The translations under genes were made by a program, and so were the position numbers. A stretch of 64,000 nt of DNA from Emmonsiellopsis sp. PD_33 (taxonomy: Eukaryota; Ascomycota; Eurotiomycetes; Onygenales; Ajellomycetaceae): assembly GCA_032988165.1 (NCBI GenBank), contig JANTQF010000120.1, forward strand, positions 1-64,000. Direction: 5' to 3'. The notes beneath the pieces are model-generated. The model was not told the DNA's origin. It worked only from the letters and a program-made list of their open reading frames with translations, and ran no database searches. Shown in pieces: positions 1 through 11,305 of this stretch (its first letter is position 1; each line of letters opens with the position of its first letter).

Positions 1-1551
1 GGCGCTCCGTGCGCCCGCCACCGCGCTCCTAATATCCGCTTCTGAGAAGCCATTATCAGCTAGGGCTCCCGACAGGTTTCTGATGGCCGTCGACTGGTAG
101 ATCTGCCCCGCGACGGCGAGCGCAATGACCTGCCCGCCGATCTGTGCAACGTTTTGCATGCTGATTCCGGCGCCCCTATCCTCTGGCTTCAGGGTGAGTG
201 AGGCGACTGTAAAGGAGGTCACCATAGATAGACCAGCGCCAACAGCAACGAGCACCGTCAAACCGTAGATGGTGGCAGTTGTCGAGCCGGGATCGAGGAA
301 AACCACGAGTGGACCGCCGCCGGCTACCAAGAAGACACCAGCTATAAGGTAGAGTACCTTATACACCTTGATGAGGTGGAGGAAGGATCCAGAGACGAGG
401 TTTACTGTGACACTAACGACGACAAAGGGGAGTAAGCGTACAGCCGCCATTAGGGGTTCATCGTCGTTGACGAACTGGAAATATATGGGGATGTAGTAGA
501 GCGTAACGAATAGTGCGGTAATGCCTGCTGCTGTCACTATATACAGGAGAACCTGCGTACGGTCGCGCAGCAGATGACCTGGGAAGATACGCTGGGCCGG
601 GGTGGTGAAGACGGCGAAATATTGCTGTAAGACAAAGGCAACTAGGATCACACCGAATATAATAAACGTGGCGATGGTACGTCCATTATTCCATGGCCAT
701 TGGCCCCCAGCCATTGTAAAGGCCAAGAGGAAGCTAACCCAGATACCGGCACTGAGGAAGAAGCCGACGAAGTCAATGGTGGCCAGCCGGTATCGTTTGC
801 TGACACCTTGTATCGGATGAATGGACGGAAGGTAAACGAGGATGGCTGGAGCCGAGAGAGCGCCAATAACTAGGTTGATATAGAAGGCCCATCGCCATGT
901 TGCGGCGGACACGGCAAAGGCACCACCGATGATGGGTCCTAAAACTGCTCCGAGTCCCCAAAACGCGCCAATTAGGGACATATAAAAACCTCGTTCCCTC
1001 TCGTCGGTCATGACAGCAAAATAGTGCAGTGAGCCAAGGTAGATGCCACTGCCTCCAGCGCCGGCGATGACACGACCGATAATTAGGGCGTTCATAGTTG
1101 GAGCAGCACCACAAAGAGCGGAGCCGGCCTCAAAGAGCACCACAGTCGTGACAAAGGTCCACTTCATATTGAAGGTGTTAAACAGGACACCGAGTAAGAG
1201 AATGACGCACACGGAACCCAGCGGGAATCCTGCCCCAACCCAAGCAAGCTGCTCAACATGGCCGAAGGCTTCAACCACAGGCCCCTGAATGTCTGCTGCA
1301 ATCGTCGTATCGAGGCCGTAAAGAGCGCACGTAAGATAGATGGAGATGCAGATTATGAGCCAGCGGAAACCGCGGATTGTCCTCCCCTTGTTCTCCGAAT
1401 CGGTTGTAGATTCGGGCCCCTCAGGCAGTTCCTGTTCGGCCCTCTCCTCTTTGTCGACATCTCGACCAACATGGTCCGCACCATTTCGGCTTGCTGCATC
1501 CCGTCGTCCATATAATTGATTGGGGGACTCGTTGTCGGCCAGTGTTGACAT
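1..1551 (-). CDS. MFS multidrug efflux transporter (14-TM, DHA2-like), 3' end cut by window edge
   Basis: A single open frame of 517 codons starts at the ATG complementary to 1549-1551 and runs off the left edge without a stop, so the C-terminus is missing. The N-terminus is hydrophilic and acidic (about 55 residues). It is followed by many hydrophobic segments and the MFS signature around GRVIAGAGGSGIYLGS, where drug:H+ antiporters carry their conserved Gly-Arg motifs. The motif PTMNALIIGR and the loop TDERERGFY match fungal DHA2 proteins, which export toxins and drugs at the plasma membrane by proton antiport. No intron is visible. It is transcribed divergently from a Zn2Cys6 regulator only 524 bp away, a common arrangement for a transporter and its regulator. 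The substrate cannot be told from sequence. Confidence 0.9.
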   Translation of the reverse strand, partial: MSTLADNESPNQLYGRRDAASRNGADHVGRDVDKEERAEQELPEGPESTTDSENKGRTIRGFRWLIICISIYLTCALYGLDTTIAADIQGPVVEAFGHVEQLAWVGAGFPLGSVCVILLLGVLFNTFNMKWTFVTTVVLFEAGSALCGAAPTMNALIIGRVIAGAGGSGIYLGSLHYFAVMTDERERGFYMSLIGAFWGLGAVLGPIIGGAFAVSAATWRWAFYINLVIGALSAPAILVYLPSIHPIQGVSKRYRLATIDFVGFFLSAGIWVSFLLAFTMAGGQWPWNNGRTIATFIIFGVILVAFVLQQYFAVFTTPAQRIFPGHLLRDRTQVLLYIVTAAGITALFVTLYYIPIYFQFVNDDEPLMAAVRLLPFVVVSVTVNLVSGSFLHLIKVYKVLYLIAGVFLVAGGGPLVVFLDPGSTTATIYGLTVLVAVGAGLSMVTSFTVASLTLKPEDRGAGISMQNVAQIGGQVIALAVAGQIYQSTAIRNLSGALADNGFSEADIRSAVAGARSA

Positions 1552-2075
1552 TTTAGAAATGGGGATTGTTGCTGCCGAATATCAAAGAGAGAACTGAAAA
1601 ATCTCAGGGGGTTTGCTGCCTGAGACTCGGTTTCGAGGATTGCTCGACTTGAAGCCGGTGAACCCGTGGGAAGGAAAATATAGAAAGTCGATAGTGGTAC
1701 TCTGGCAGAGCTGTGTGGAAGGATGGGAGGGCAGCGGCATACCAGCTATATACCATTGCCCTCCCATACCCACACAACAGATACGGAGTAGATGACCAAG
1801 ACGGCAAAGTGCATTTGTTTCTCTTTTCTTCCACGGAAGCTTCAGATATTCAGGAGTGAGATAGATCCAAAAGCCGGCCGAGCCATGCGAGACTAGCGGG
1901 CGTGGGATTACTAACGATCTGTCGCCGGAGCCTCCGTGGAACCGCCCTGGAGCGCATACCTTTAGTAACGGCTTTCTCGTGCTATTCACCAGCTGTAAAA
2001 TATTCCGCTGTCAAGAAATCTGCTGTGGTGCGAACATAGTATCCACGCGGCTGGAGTCAGAAATCGAATTCCAAT
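1552..2075. promoter_or_regulatory. Bidirectional promoter between transporter and Zn2Cys6 regulator
   Basis: This 524-bp interval lies between two divergent start codons and must hold both promoters. It contains CGG/CCG triplet pairs of the kind bound by Zn2Cys6 dimers: an adjacent CGGCCG at 1875-1880 and a spaced pair at 1926-1936. No coding potential was accepted here. If the upstream ATG at 1979 is used for the regulator, about 100 bp of this stretch would be coding. Confidence 0.6.
1926..1936. promoter_or_regulatory. Candidate Zn2Cys6 site, CGG-N5-CCG
   Basis: The sequence reads CGGAGCCTCCG, an inverted CGG pair with a 5-bp spacer. Gal4-family dimers bind such pairs with spacer-dependent specificity. 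Its place between the transporter and the regulator suggests autoregulation or co-regulation. One short match can occur by chance. Confidence 0.3.
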
Positions 2076-3986
2076 ATGGAGGGACGCCAACCTCAGCCAC
2101 AAAGAAAGGTGACACACCCGTCCGAGACGCCCACCACGCATATCAACGTGATATATTGACGCCGACTAAGGCCTGCGATCTCTGCTACCACAAGAAAATC
2201 AAATGTGACGGCCAAGCACCCCGCTGCTCTGCCTGTGTGGTGTACGAGGCCGATTGCACCTACAAGGCCGCCAGTCGAAAAACGCCGTCCCGGAAACAGA
2301 CCGCTGCTCAACGGCAGCTGAGAGAGGGTGCCTTGCAGTCTCGCATCGACATCCTGGAGGGTCAACTCCGCACAGTTTTGGAAAAGGTTGAGAGACTGGA
2401 AAGGGTGCAAAGTCTCTCCACTTCCGAGCAAGATGCCGCCGCTTCACTGCCCCAGACCGTCAGTGAGGATGCTGGACAGAATCAGAACGTCTTAAACTTG
2501 CCATTCCTTGAGCTACCCCCGTATCAGGACGTTCTGCCATTTTTTGAGCATTACCTTGCCACTTTCAATGCAGTCCTGCCACTGTTTTGCCCAGGGACGC
2601 TGATGGAGACTGTGAGGAGCTGGTACCAGAATCCGCACTCGAAGGACCCCGTCATTTGGGCATTGATTAATGTCGTTCTTGCACTCGCCCATCATATTAG
2701 CCGCCCGGGGGAATTGACCCCTATAGGCAATCCTGCCACCTATCTGAACAACGCCCAATCGGTTCTGACGGAGGTCATCATGCGCGACACAGACTTGGTC
2801 AATGTTCAGGTGCTTCTTGGTCTGGTCATATTATTTTGGACAGCAGATGATTTAAGTCCGGCCCTGATTCTGATTGCTACCGCTCTACGTCTGGCCCACA
2901 AGCTTGGATTGCATACCAGGAAGCGTTCTCAGCATCTAAGTCTGGGTGCAGCCTTGCAGCGAAACCGCGTCTTCTGGATCGCGTACATTCTCGATCGCGA
3001 TATTAGCTTATTTGCAAGGCAGGCCCCAATCCAGCTTGACAGCGATATCGACCTGGATTTGCCGCCTTTTGAGGCCAAGGATGATCTGACCGGGTTTGTC
3101 TTCGCAGCTGATGGCCATGCCAAGTTGAACTTCTTTCGAGCTCGCGTGGAACTGGCGAGAATTCAAGGCAAGGTTTACGAATGTGTTTACTCGGCATCTT
3201 CGCAGAACTCTACTTCTGAGGAGAGAGCTAGAAATGTCGCACACATCTCCTCCATGCTGGACTGCTGGACCTCTCAAATTCCGTCTGAGTTCCACACTGC
3301 GACATTACTACAAACCGATGCATATGGGCTGTCAAGACACATGTGTATCCTTTACTCTACACGCCTATCATGCCGTGCCCTGATTAGCTTCGCCAGCACA
3401 TGGGACTCGTTTCATTACTCCAAATGGATCGGACGCTGGCAGGATTACGGGGGGAAGGTCGTTGCGGGGCAAGCCGTTTCGCATGCACCAGTGCCGCAGG
3501 GCTGGCAGACGCTTGTCGATGAATGCCGCGAGTATATGAGGCTGCACGCAACTGTCAGCCTGAAAGATACATTTTTCACCCTGTGGGTAATTCCCCGCGC
3601 AATATATATGATGTGAAAACTGACTAGATTCAATATTAAACAGCATAACGCTATGTGCTCATAATTCGAGCTTGATCTCCTTGACAGCCAACAGCATATT
3701 CGACGCTCCTCACAGACTCGTTGAATCAGACAAGGGGTTGACTAGGACAGCCATGCTCTTCTTGGAGGATATGACGAAGCAGAAAGGTCGCGAGCAAATG
3801 CAGAATATGCGGGATGCTGTGAAACAGCTGGAATGCTATGCGGACCTTATATCTCGGAAAACCAATCGTTCGCAGTTGCAGCCAGAAATGAATGCCTGGG
3901 ATGAAGCATCATGGTGTACATTTCTTAGGCTCCTCGAGTGCCAGTATGTGAACGAGGCGTCACTACCTGATATCGACTCTTGCTAA
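2076..3986 (+). CDS. Zn2Cys6 (Gal4-type) fungal transcription factor
   Basis: Proposed exons are 2076-2108, 2171-3582 and 3644-3986, giving 595 residues. The DNA-binding cluster follows the first junction: C-x2-C-x6-C, a short loop, then C-x2-C-x6-C (ACDLCYHKKIKC to CSACVVYEADC). A basic linker and a heptad-like coiled coil (about residues 55-90) follow, then a long fungal-specific middle homology region ending in LLECQY near the C-terminus. The first intron (GTGACA to CTAAG, 62 nt) yields the very typical N-terminus MEGRQPQPQRK before the cluster. An unspliced start at 1979 is also open but adds an atypical leader. The second intron (GTGGGT, CTGAC branch, AAACAG) bypasses an in-frame stop at 3614-3616. 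It probably regulates the divergent transporter. Confidence 0.85.
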
Positions 3987-5454
3987 GCTTTATCCGATCC
4001 GAGTACCTGATGGACCATTTGTACTTATCAGAGATTGTTAGTATTGGCAGATTCAACTCTCATCTGAGCAAGACCATTAACCCTCTTCGATAGGCTGCAA
4101 ATCAAGAACAACAGATTTACAGGCATACACCCTTCTACATCAAATGTTGATCGTGTAAACAATACTAATAAAACGTAACCTGGCCTGATCTTCCCCCTGT
4201 GTGTCACGTCAACATCACCATATATTTTCAGGGAGTTTATTCCATGTCTGTGATCGAGTGCTGAAATTTTACTCCCTTCTATCGGCTAGGCGCGGCCTAG
4301 CCCTATGTCCTCCCGCGGGTGTTTCTTTCTAGTATCCGAAAGTGACCAGAGTACCTCTTCTATCCACGATTTCCCCCAAGGGACACCGCATGCCTTCCCC
4401 ATGATTTACAAAGAACGAAATTTGACCTCCATTCGGAACATCGAAAGCTCGCTGCTGTCCAAAACCGGGATTATCTGTCCAGCTTAACTAACCTTTGACA
4501 GCTAGTATGTATTCAACACTCGCAACCTCCCCCTCCCCCGCCTCCTCGTTCTCAGGCGTTAATTTGCAGGTTGTGTCATCCATTGCTATACCATAAAATG
4601 CGCATAATAAAACGTTGCATAAGGTGCTAGGAGATTGTTGCTTTGGCATTGAGCATCCCTGCCGCATGCCGCTCGACACCCCTGCGAAGCCAATTTTTGC
4701 ACTATCCGACCCAGAGCCAGAGGTCAGCCGCTTTTGCTGTCACATTCGTTGTTGGCGATCGCACTACTGACTGCTTCGGGAATTATGGCGCTTTTTAGGT
4801 GTGCTAGCAAGCTCGCCTCCGGCCTCGAATATTTAGCCCTGTGGAAAGCATTGCGGCCTCAGACGCAGCGGTCGGAATTATCTCTTAGCCCACGTCGTTT
4901 TGATTCCTTGGTCTTTGTTTCAATTCATCTGGTACTAGGCATTTGACCTCTTACTTATTTAGGAATTTGAATTACCAGCTATTGTCAAGTGTGGCAAGAA
5001 TGCATTGCGGTCCAGAGATCTTCTACTCGTTAATGCTATATTAAACCGAACGATCACGTACTTTACCCTCCCTTATTTTGCGTCTTCCATTAACAATCCT
5101 ATGTCCACCGATTTCGGCCCTTCAGCCTCTGCATCTTGATAAATAGTGGCTAACCAGCCAAGTTCCAACCGAAAGACCATTTCCCACCGAGTTCTGATTC
5201 TCGAATCGTCTCAGCGGGGAATTCACCCGTACATCCGCTCTTAACGATTGTCCATTTCCCTTGAGCATGGACTAAGAACACCCCAAAATTCCTGAAATAT
5301 GGCTGAGTGTAGCCTATGTCGGAGCCGGGCTTGCTCAGATTCAGCCTTGGGACAGAGCCAGTGCCCACATTTCATACTGTGATAAACTTCAAGATTATCA
5401 GCCCAAGTAACTCCTTCACTCTTCCCATGGGCATTTTCTCACCTGAAAAACCTG
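3987..5454. other. Non-coding, nothing recognised
   Basis: Short open frames occur on both strands, but none has a family motif, a credible intron pattern or a length beyond chance. CpG dinucleotides are present at ordinary density, so this is not hypermutated repeat DNA. The first part is the 3' flank of the transcription factor gene. Confidence 0.5.
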
Positions 5455-5550
5455 TCAACATTCCTTGCCACACTCAGAGCAATGCTTCCCAGGGATAACC
5501 CAAACTTCCTTGCCCTTTTCCTTACACGCCGGACACTGGACACCAGGCAT
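5455..5550 (-). CDS. Candidate 31-residue zinc-ribbon microprotein
   Basis: The minus strand from the ATG at 5550 to the TGA at 5455 encodes 31 residues. It has a strikingly ordered metal-binding pattern: C-P-A-C near residue 6, the run VWVIPGK, then H-C-x2-C-G-x2-x-C up to the C-terminal Cys. Paired Cys knuckles around a Trp/Pro/Gly core suggest a structural zinc ribbon. Alternatively, it is the last exon of a larger gene, because a CTGAC branch point and a CGCCAG acceptor lie directly before this ATG. A possible upstream minus-strand exon at about 5830-6005 has a perfect 62-nt intron (GTGAGT to TCTAAC to TTAG), but I could not join the pieces in one frame. Function unknown. Confidence 0.4.
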   Translation of the reverse strand: MPGVQCPACKEKGKEVWVIPGKHCSECGKEC

Positions 5551-8376
5551 CTGGCGTGAGAATGTCAGCCACTATAACAAGATTGACTTGAGCAAGAAGA
5601 TCTATCATTACTGGTGACATTTGATTGACTAGGTCCAATCCATTTGACCAGGACGAGGAGGTCGCCGGGCTGAGAAGTCTGAAGAACATTCTTAGGCAGT
5701 TTGGACTGGCCGTTATTATCGGGGACAGGTATGTAGAGATTTGGATGTTGGATGTTGATATGTTTTGTGTTGCTAACAATTTTGTTAGATATGACCTGTA
5801 TGTACCCCAACCGAGATAGATTGATTGCACTCACCAACACTGGATACTCCAAAGTTCTTCTTGAAAGTTGCAGTCTAGTGTTTTCCCCCTTGGACTTATT
5901 GTTTTCCAGCAGCATCCATTCGAACTGGACCGGAATCTCTCGCCTTCTTATCTGTTTGAGTTCCATAAACTGTTCTGCAGTGGATCCCACATCTCTAATC
6001 CACATTTCGGTTTAATATCTTTAAACATTTCTTCTGGGAGCTAGCATGGTCCCCATCATTGACTCTCTTGGTGGAAAAGAGTCACATGGACAGATTGCGA
6101 ATGAACTTCGGTTGCACTCCGGATCTCCTGGAGAATTGAGGACCCAAGGATCAGCAAATAATTCGTCAATGCAGTAAAGATATGATATGACGATTTCGAT
6201 ATTGCAGGTCCCACTCAATACATGGACCATATACTTCTCTGGAGACAGGCAAGCCGTCGTAATTGGGCCCTACCCTAGTTTGGTTCAAATCTGCCCGATG
6301 CCTGTGTGGATTTCAAGTTTATTCTAAACTTAACCTGGTCCGTGTGGAGATCATGGGGGTGCGGTGCCACTAAGACGATGGCATGGCGCAGATGTTTCGT
6401 TATCTGTTTGCTCACGTACCTTTGGAGTGAGGTTTGGATGGATATCTTCCACATGTATGGAAAACTATCGCTCCAGGAGGTAGACCTTATTTGACAAAGG
6501 ATGCGCTGACCCACAAACGGTACCTCCCTGGCTAGTTTTGTGGATATGGGCATTTCTTATTATGTGCCAACTTGCTGGGGATATGACGGATAGGATGACG
6601 TGCTCCTTATTTAGATCGGTCCTAGTCAATACTTTGACTCCTGGTTCGATAACCCCCCCACCCCCTCTGGACACAAAGTACTGTGGTGATAGTACGTCTC
6701 AATGCTGGTGGAGTTCCATCCTGACATGAATAAACAACCCAGTCTCCCACGGACGTTTAGATCCATCTGGCAGCATTAAATTACGAATTGCAACTCTATT
6801 GGCCGAGATAATCCGTCATCAGACTGACCTTTCTACATTGCATCTGGTTCGACTATGGGTCTGCCCTGCTACCGGGACGTGGATCGAGATATGGGATTAA
6901 AGTTAATGAAGGGGGATCCCGTCAAAGAACCTTTTGAACGCCGGAAATGCAGCTTGCATTTCCACCAACAAAATCATGGTCGTAAATTGTTCTCCACAGA
7001 CTATTTGGGCCAACCGCTCCTTCGATTCAATTGATAGATGGGCGAGATTGGGGGAATACTATCTTCCGAGTCGAACGACAATACCATTGGGAACAATATT
7101 GCTCTTCACTTTGTTTGCTACTAGGTTGACACGGGGAATTGACTGTTTGATTCACCCTGTTTTTCGTTTTAACTGACTACGTTATTTGAAGCTGATCATT
7201 TCGAACACGGCTGGGGCATCAACCTTCACCAGTTGAGAAGCTTTAACTCCGCGCCCAACTTCCGACTATCAATTAACGTCTATTACATGCCCCACCCAGA
7301 CAAGCATGTCATACTCTTAAGTTAGGACATTTCTTAATCGGAGGCGGTGTGCGCTACCTGCGCCAAGCTTGATACCCGGGGTAATATTGAGAGACATCGG
7401 AGGTTCTCTCTGACGATGACCTTGCAGTTTATTGGTCGTGTCAACAAGGGGTATCGAATAGAGCCAGTTCCGAGCCCCGATATCTGAAAGGCACGTTGGA
7501 TTCCAAAGGAATAGTTAATATGACTCCTCAAACGAACAAAAAAAAAAGGAGAGTAGAAAAGAGGTTCATCGTCTCAATTAAGATTCTTGGGATGGCATCT
7601 AGATTATGGAGCCAACCAATGAGAGCAGGGAGGAAACGATGAAAAATGGATCTATCACAAACACCTTGCATATACCTATGCATAATAACTCATGCATTGG
7701 TGTCCTGTGAACAGGTTGAAGTTCGTAAATTCTATTTGCTCTCGGTTCTGATTGACCGGATTCGGCAATGGGGATATCTACAAGGAATCTCTACACGATG
7801 TACTCCGTATGCAAGCACGACCAACGTCCCCACCCTTCGGCCAAATACCACTTCTTCGGGTTGGATATTATTATTATCAGCGTCAGACATCCAGGGCCAA
7901 GTTCGAGTCTACTGCGAACCTATCGTGACGGCACAAGGGCGGGGATTAATCAACCGGTGGGCCCACGGCTAGATTCTCGAAGTGTGGGAGTGAGCCGTCA
8001 ATGGCGGTGACGATATGCTATTGATGAGGGGTAACTACCTCGGAATGGAGGGACCGCATCGCTTGAGAATCTCCACATAAAAACTTAAAATATTCTTATC
8101 AGATTGTCTAAACTCATGCATCAGATGGAGCTAAGGGAGATTTTAGGCCCGAATTCCACGCGGCTTGTTAGAGGAATTGGGGGGCTTGATGAACAAGAAA
8201 AAAGAGGGTGAAAAAAGCCGAGATGGAGAAATAAGGACGGATATCTCGCTTTGAGATATACAAAGCTTTGTTCCAGAGGATGTGGTCAAAGAGAACTTGA
8301 AGTAGGCATGAAATATGGCAGCGGGGAGACGTGCCAATGATGTCGATGTTCCCATGGAACAACTGATAAAGCCTGT
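5551..8376. other. Gene-poor stretch with possible decayed exons
   Basis: No complete gene could be built. On the minus strand a 146-codon open frame at 5565-6005 has fairly coding-like composition and contains a canonical intron signal set at 5730-5791. Splicing it leads to a stop within about 19 codons. This could be the remains of a gene that once ended in the zinc-ribbon segment at 5455-5550. The rest (6.2-8.4 kb) shows only short frames. The final part is the 3' flank of phospholipase C. Confidence 0.35.
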
Positions 8377-11305
8377 CTAGGTGATCTGCTTCGAGATTTT
8401 GACAAGCAGAACGCCCGGCGACTCCCTCCCCTTGGTGTCAAACAGCCGGATGAATCGGAAACCTTGGCGTAAACGATCAAGCCTGATGCACGCCCACCCC
8501 GCTAAGTCATCTCTGCCAATCTCATCGTCCTTGACCTTGATCCTGCGAAGATTTTAAGTAATTAGCGTTAGATTACGCGGGGCAAACATTGAAAGAGGGG
8601 CAATATATAGAGTATGAATCATTACTCCGTCGACGAGGATGGGAATAAAGCAACAGAGTGGGCCGTCATTGCTGTCTCAATGCTGCACTCATCGGCCAAA
8701 ACTTTTGCTTTCAGCGCCCCATCCTTCTTCAAGAAGAAAAATGGATAATATACTTTCTCAAATGCTACTCTGACGTGGCACTACTCGTATCGCATGGGAT
8801 GGACGGAACGAGCTTCGATGGCCGCAGAGAAATATATTGATCGATATGGGGCAATGGAAAGAGAGTGGAGAGGCAGGGGAAAAGGGGCTAGGGCGGAGTA
8901 ACGAAAATTGGCTTACCGAAGAAAACTTAACTCCTCCCATGTAACCGGGGCACTTGGGAACCGTAATACCTGACCTCCAAAATCCGGGGCTGCACCAACA
9001 GCTGATTTGGTTTTCTGTTTGTATTTTGGATTTTCGCTGCTGTCTTTTTCTTTTTCGGTGGCATAGATACTGTCTTTCGGCCGTTCAACATGCAATTGAC
9101 AGGCGACGTACGGGCGGAAACCTCTCGCATGATCGTCCCCATGTGGAAGGGGTAAGTTTTGCCCCGCGTACACTTCAATAGTTAGGTTTAATGTGCGCCG
9201 CTTTGGAATCGCTGTGACATCATTTTCGTTAACTTTCCCCGCTGCAACTTGTTTCGCCTTCCATGCTTTTCCTCGATAAGCCTCGGGTTTGAGTATCCAA
9301 CCCTCATGCCCAGCAAACATCCCTTCGTTCAACATCATGCCTTTATCACAGTTCTGCCAGTTTAGTGCAACAATCTGGATTCCTTGCCTCCAATGGAACG
9401 AGGGATCTAGGTTCGAAGAGTTGATGCGCAGGCCGGAAGGATAGGTGCGCATCATGAATTCTCTATTGTGCTCGAAAAGAGCCTTTCTTTCGTTTTCATG
9501 GGCGTCTTTCACAGCTGCTTCCGAGAGGGAGAATATGTGGGTTGGGTGGCTTGCCTCTGCACGCATCACGATAAGTAAGTTTCTTCACGCTTTGATATGC
9601 CCGAGATGACCTTCTCGTTTCTTGTTTTCTCATTTGTTCGTCCGTTCTCTCTCCTCAAGATCGGCGTTGATTCGGGGACATTGACAATCGGTAACGTACC
9701 TTTCTGCGAAAATTTACTAAATGAATACCCCCGCGTGTAGATGCCAAGCCGGCTTAATGAATGCAAAATCTTCGAAGGCTTCTTTTTGGCAGCAGGATCC
9801 GCAGGTTTGGCTGTATCACCAACAACCTCGGTGCCATCCTCAGCCACGGGCCCGGAGTTCGTTTTTTGAAGCATAAGGGCATCTCCGGCGCTTCCTTCGG
9901 TTTTTGTTGGAACCGGTCCGGCCTGTGGCGGCGCCCACTTCACTTTGATCAAGATCTTTCTTCGTAGATCCTGTGGACTTGGCAACTGTGTGATTTCGCC
10001 CTTCTCAAGTTTGGCTTCGAGGTCGGGTGGGATTTCCAATAACATGCCTTTCCATGATTCTGTCATAATGTCTACCATTACCTGTTGCTGCTCGAGACAC
10101 GCATGGACTTCAAGGCTAACAATGACAGGCAGGTCACTGGCAACAAATGCAGAGTCTCGAATTGCATTGCATACATCACGAAATGTTACTTCTTTCGTCA
10201 GGGTGTACCCATGCAAGACGCGAGGCTCAAGTTTCAGTGGGATGTTCGATGCTACCGCAGCTGTAGCCACGGCTGCAGTAGTAGCTGCGGCGGTACTAAC
10301 GGCGGGAGCTTCCGGGCTCGCCGCTTGCGGCTGCGCTGTCGATCCGCCCTTGTTGGAAAGCCGGTCCAAGCGTTCTGATAAGGATGAGAGGTTAAATCGG
10401 CTACGCTTGCTGTCCATGCGGCGCATTTTATTCTTCGCCTGGGATTTTTTATGGTCGCCATCTTCGTCCTCTGATTCGGACGAGCTACTATCGGAGTCAG
10501 GTTCGCCATCCCACACGTCGATCTCAAGACATCTGCCTCCTCTGAGCAGGACCTATCCATCCAAAAACATTAGTATATGCACTTCCTATCGTTATTATAA
10601 CACCCTATTCAATAACGATATTAGACATATCATTCGTGTCCAAAAAGAGGTCACGAGCTGTCAATTTATGTCCACACCAGTTACTTAACAGGGCCGTGTA
10701 TATCCCACGCGCTCACGGACAGATGCATATTCGGGCCGTCAAGGTTGCTTTCTTGGCTTTTCCGACTGCAATCTGACAGGTAACTGGGGTTTCACGAAAT
10801 ATTCGCCAAGCGTGAAGTCGCATTAAAAGACAAAAATATAATGCCCAGGTACCATAGCAGACACCATAAAATCGGCTATAAAATTCGATAGGAGCTAATA
10901 TCCACTTACATTTTTATAAACCTTGGTACTCGACTCGCTGTAGAGTTGATTCCCTGTGAGATAGGTATTGTGACTCGAGCTGATGAAGTAATTGGTCACG
11001 GGTAGCGATAAATCCTGGGATTTGGCCGGTTCACGAGCATATGCAGAAGACATGTAAGAAACAAAATCTTCAAGGGCGCTGACGCCTGGTTGGTTTTCGG
11101 GGCTGTCATGCTGGACACTTTCGAAGAAACGTGCGGTAGCTTCTTTGTTGCTGGCCAATTCCAAGGATTCGAAGATACGTTTGAGATGCGCTTTGATCTG
11201 GGGGGTGAGGCTCGGAATTTTGGCAGGTGGTACTGGAAAGTCCACAACTGGCTCTGCTGCTGCCGCTGCCGCTGGAGATTGAACCGGTAGTGCTGGTGAC
11301 GACAT
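8377..11305 (-). CDS. Phosphoinositide-specific phospholipase C
   Basis: Four exons, 11305-10910, 10552-9700, 9556-8917 and 8542-8377, splice in frame to 684 residues. The enzyme hydrolyses PIP2 to diacylglycerol and IP3, linking to calcium signalling. Visible order: an EF-hand-like N-terminal helix region; X domain with the catalytic His in SSSHNTYLTGNQL, the metal-binding LEIDVWDG and the second His in LHGYTLT; Y domain (GYSFSKFSQK to SSNLDP and GWILKP); C2 domain from LNLTIEVYAG to LVKISKQIT. About 80 acidic and Ala-rich residues are inserted in the X domain after DVWDGE. Junctions fall at conserved sites (YKN/VLLRGG; SQK/EASHP; FLR/IKVKDDE). Introns 1 and 3 are long (357 and 374 nt). The in-frame GTG upstream at 11335 is not a likely start. 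Confidence 0.9.

Noticed and set aside
1979..2075. Upstream in-frame ATG for the Zn2Cys6 factor
   Set aside because: It gives an atypical leader of about 60 residues before the Zn cluster. A short first exon at 2076 with a 62-nt intron gives a standard N-terminus. Not fully excluded.
5565..6005. 146-codon minus-strand frame as a gene
   Set aside because: Contains a strong intron signal whose removal leads to an early stop, and no motif was recognised; kept only as a possible relic.
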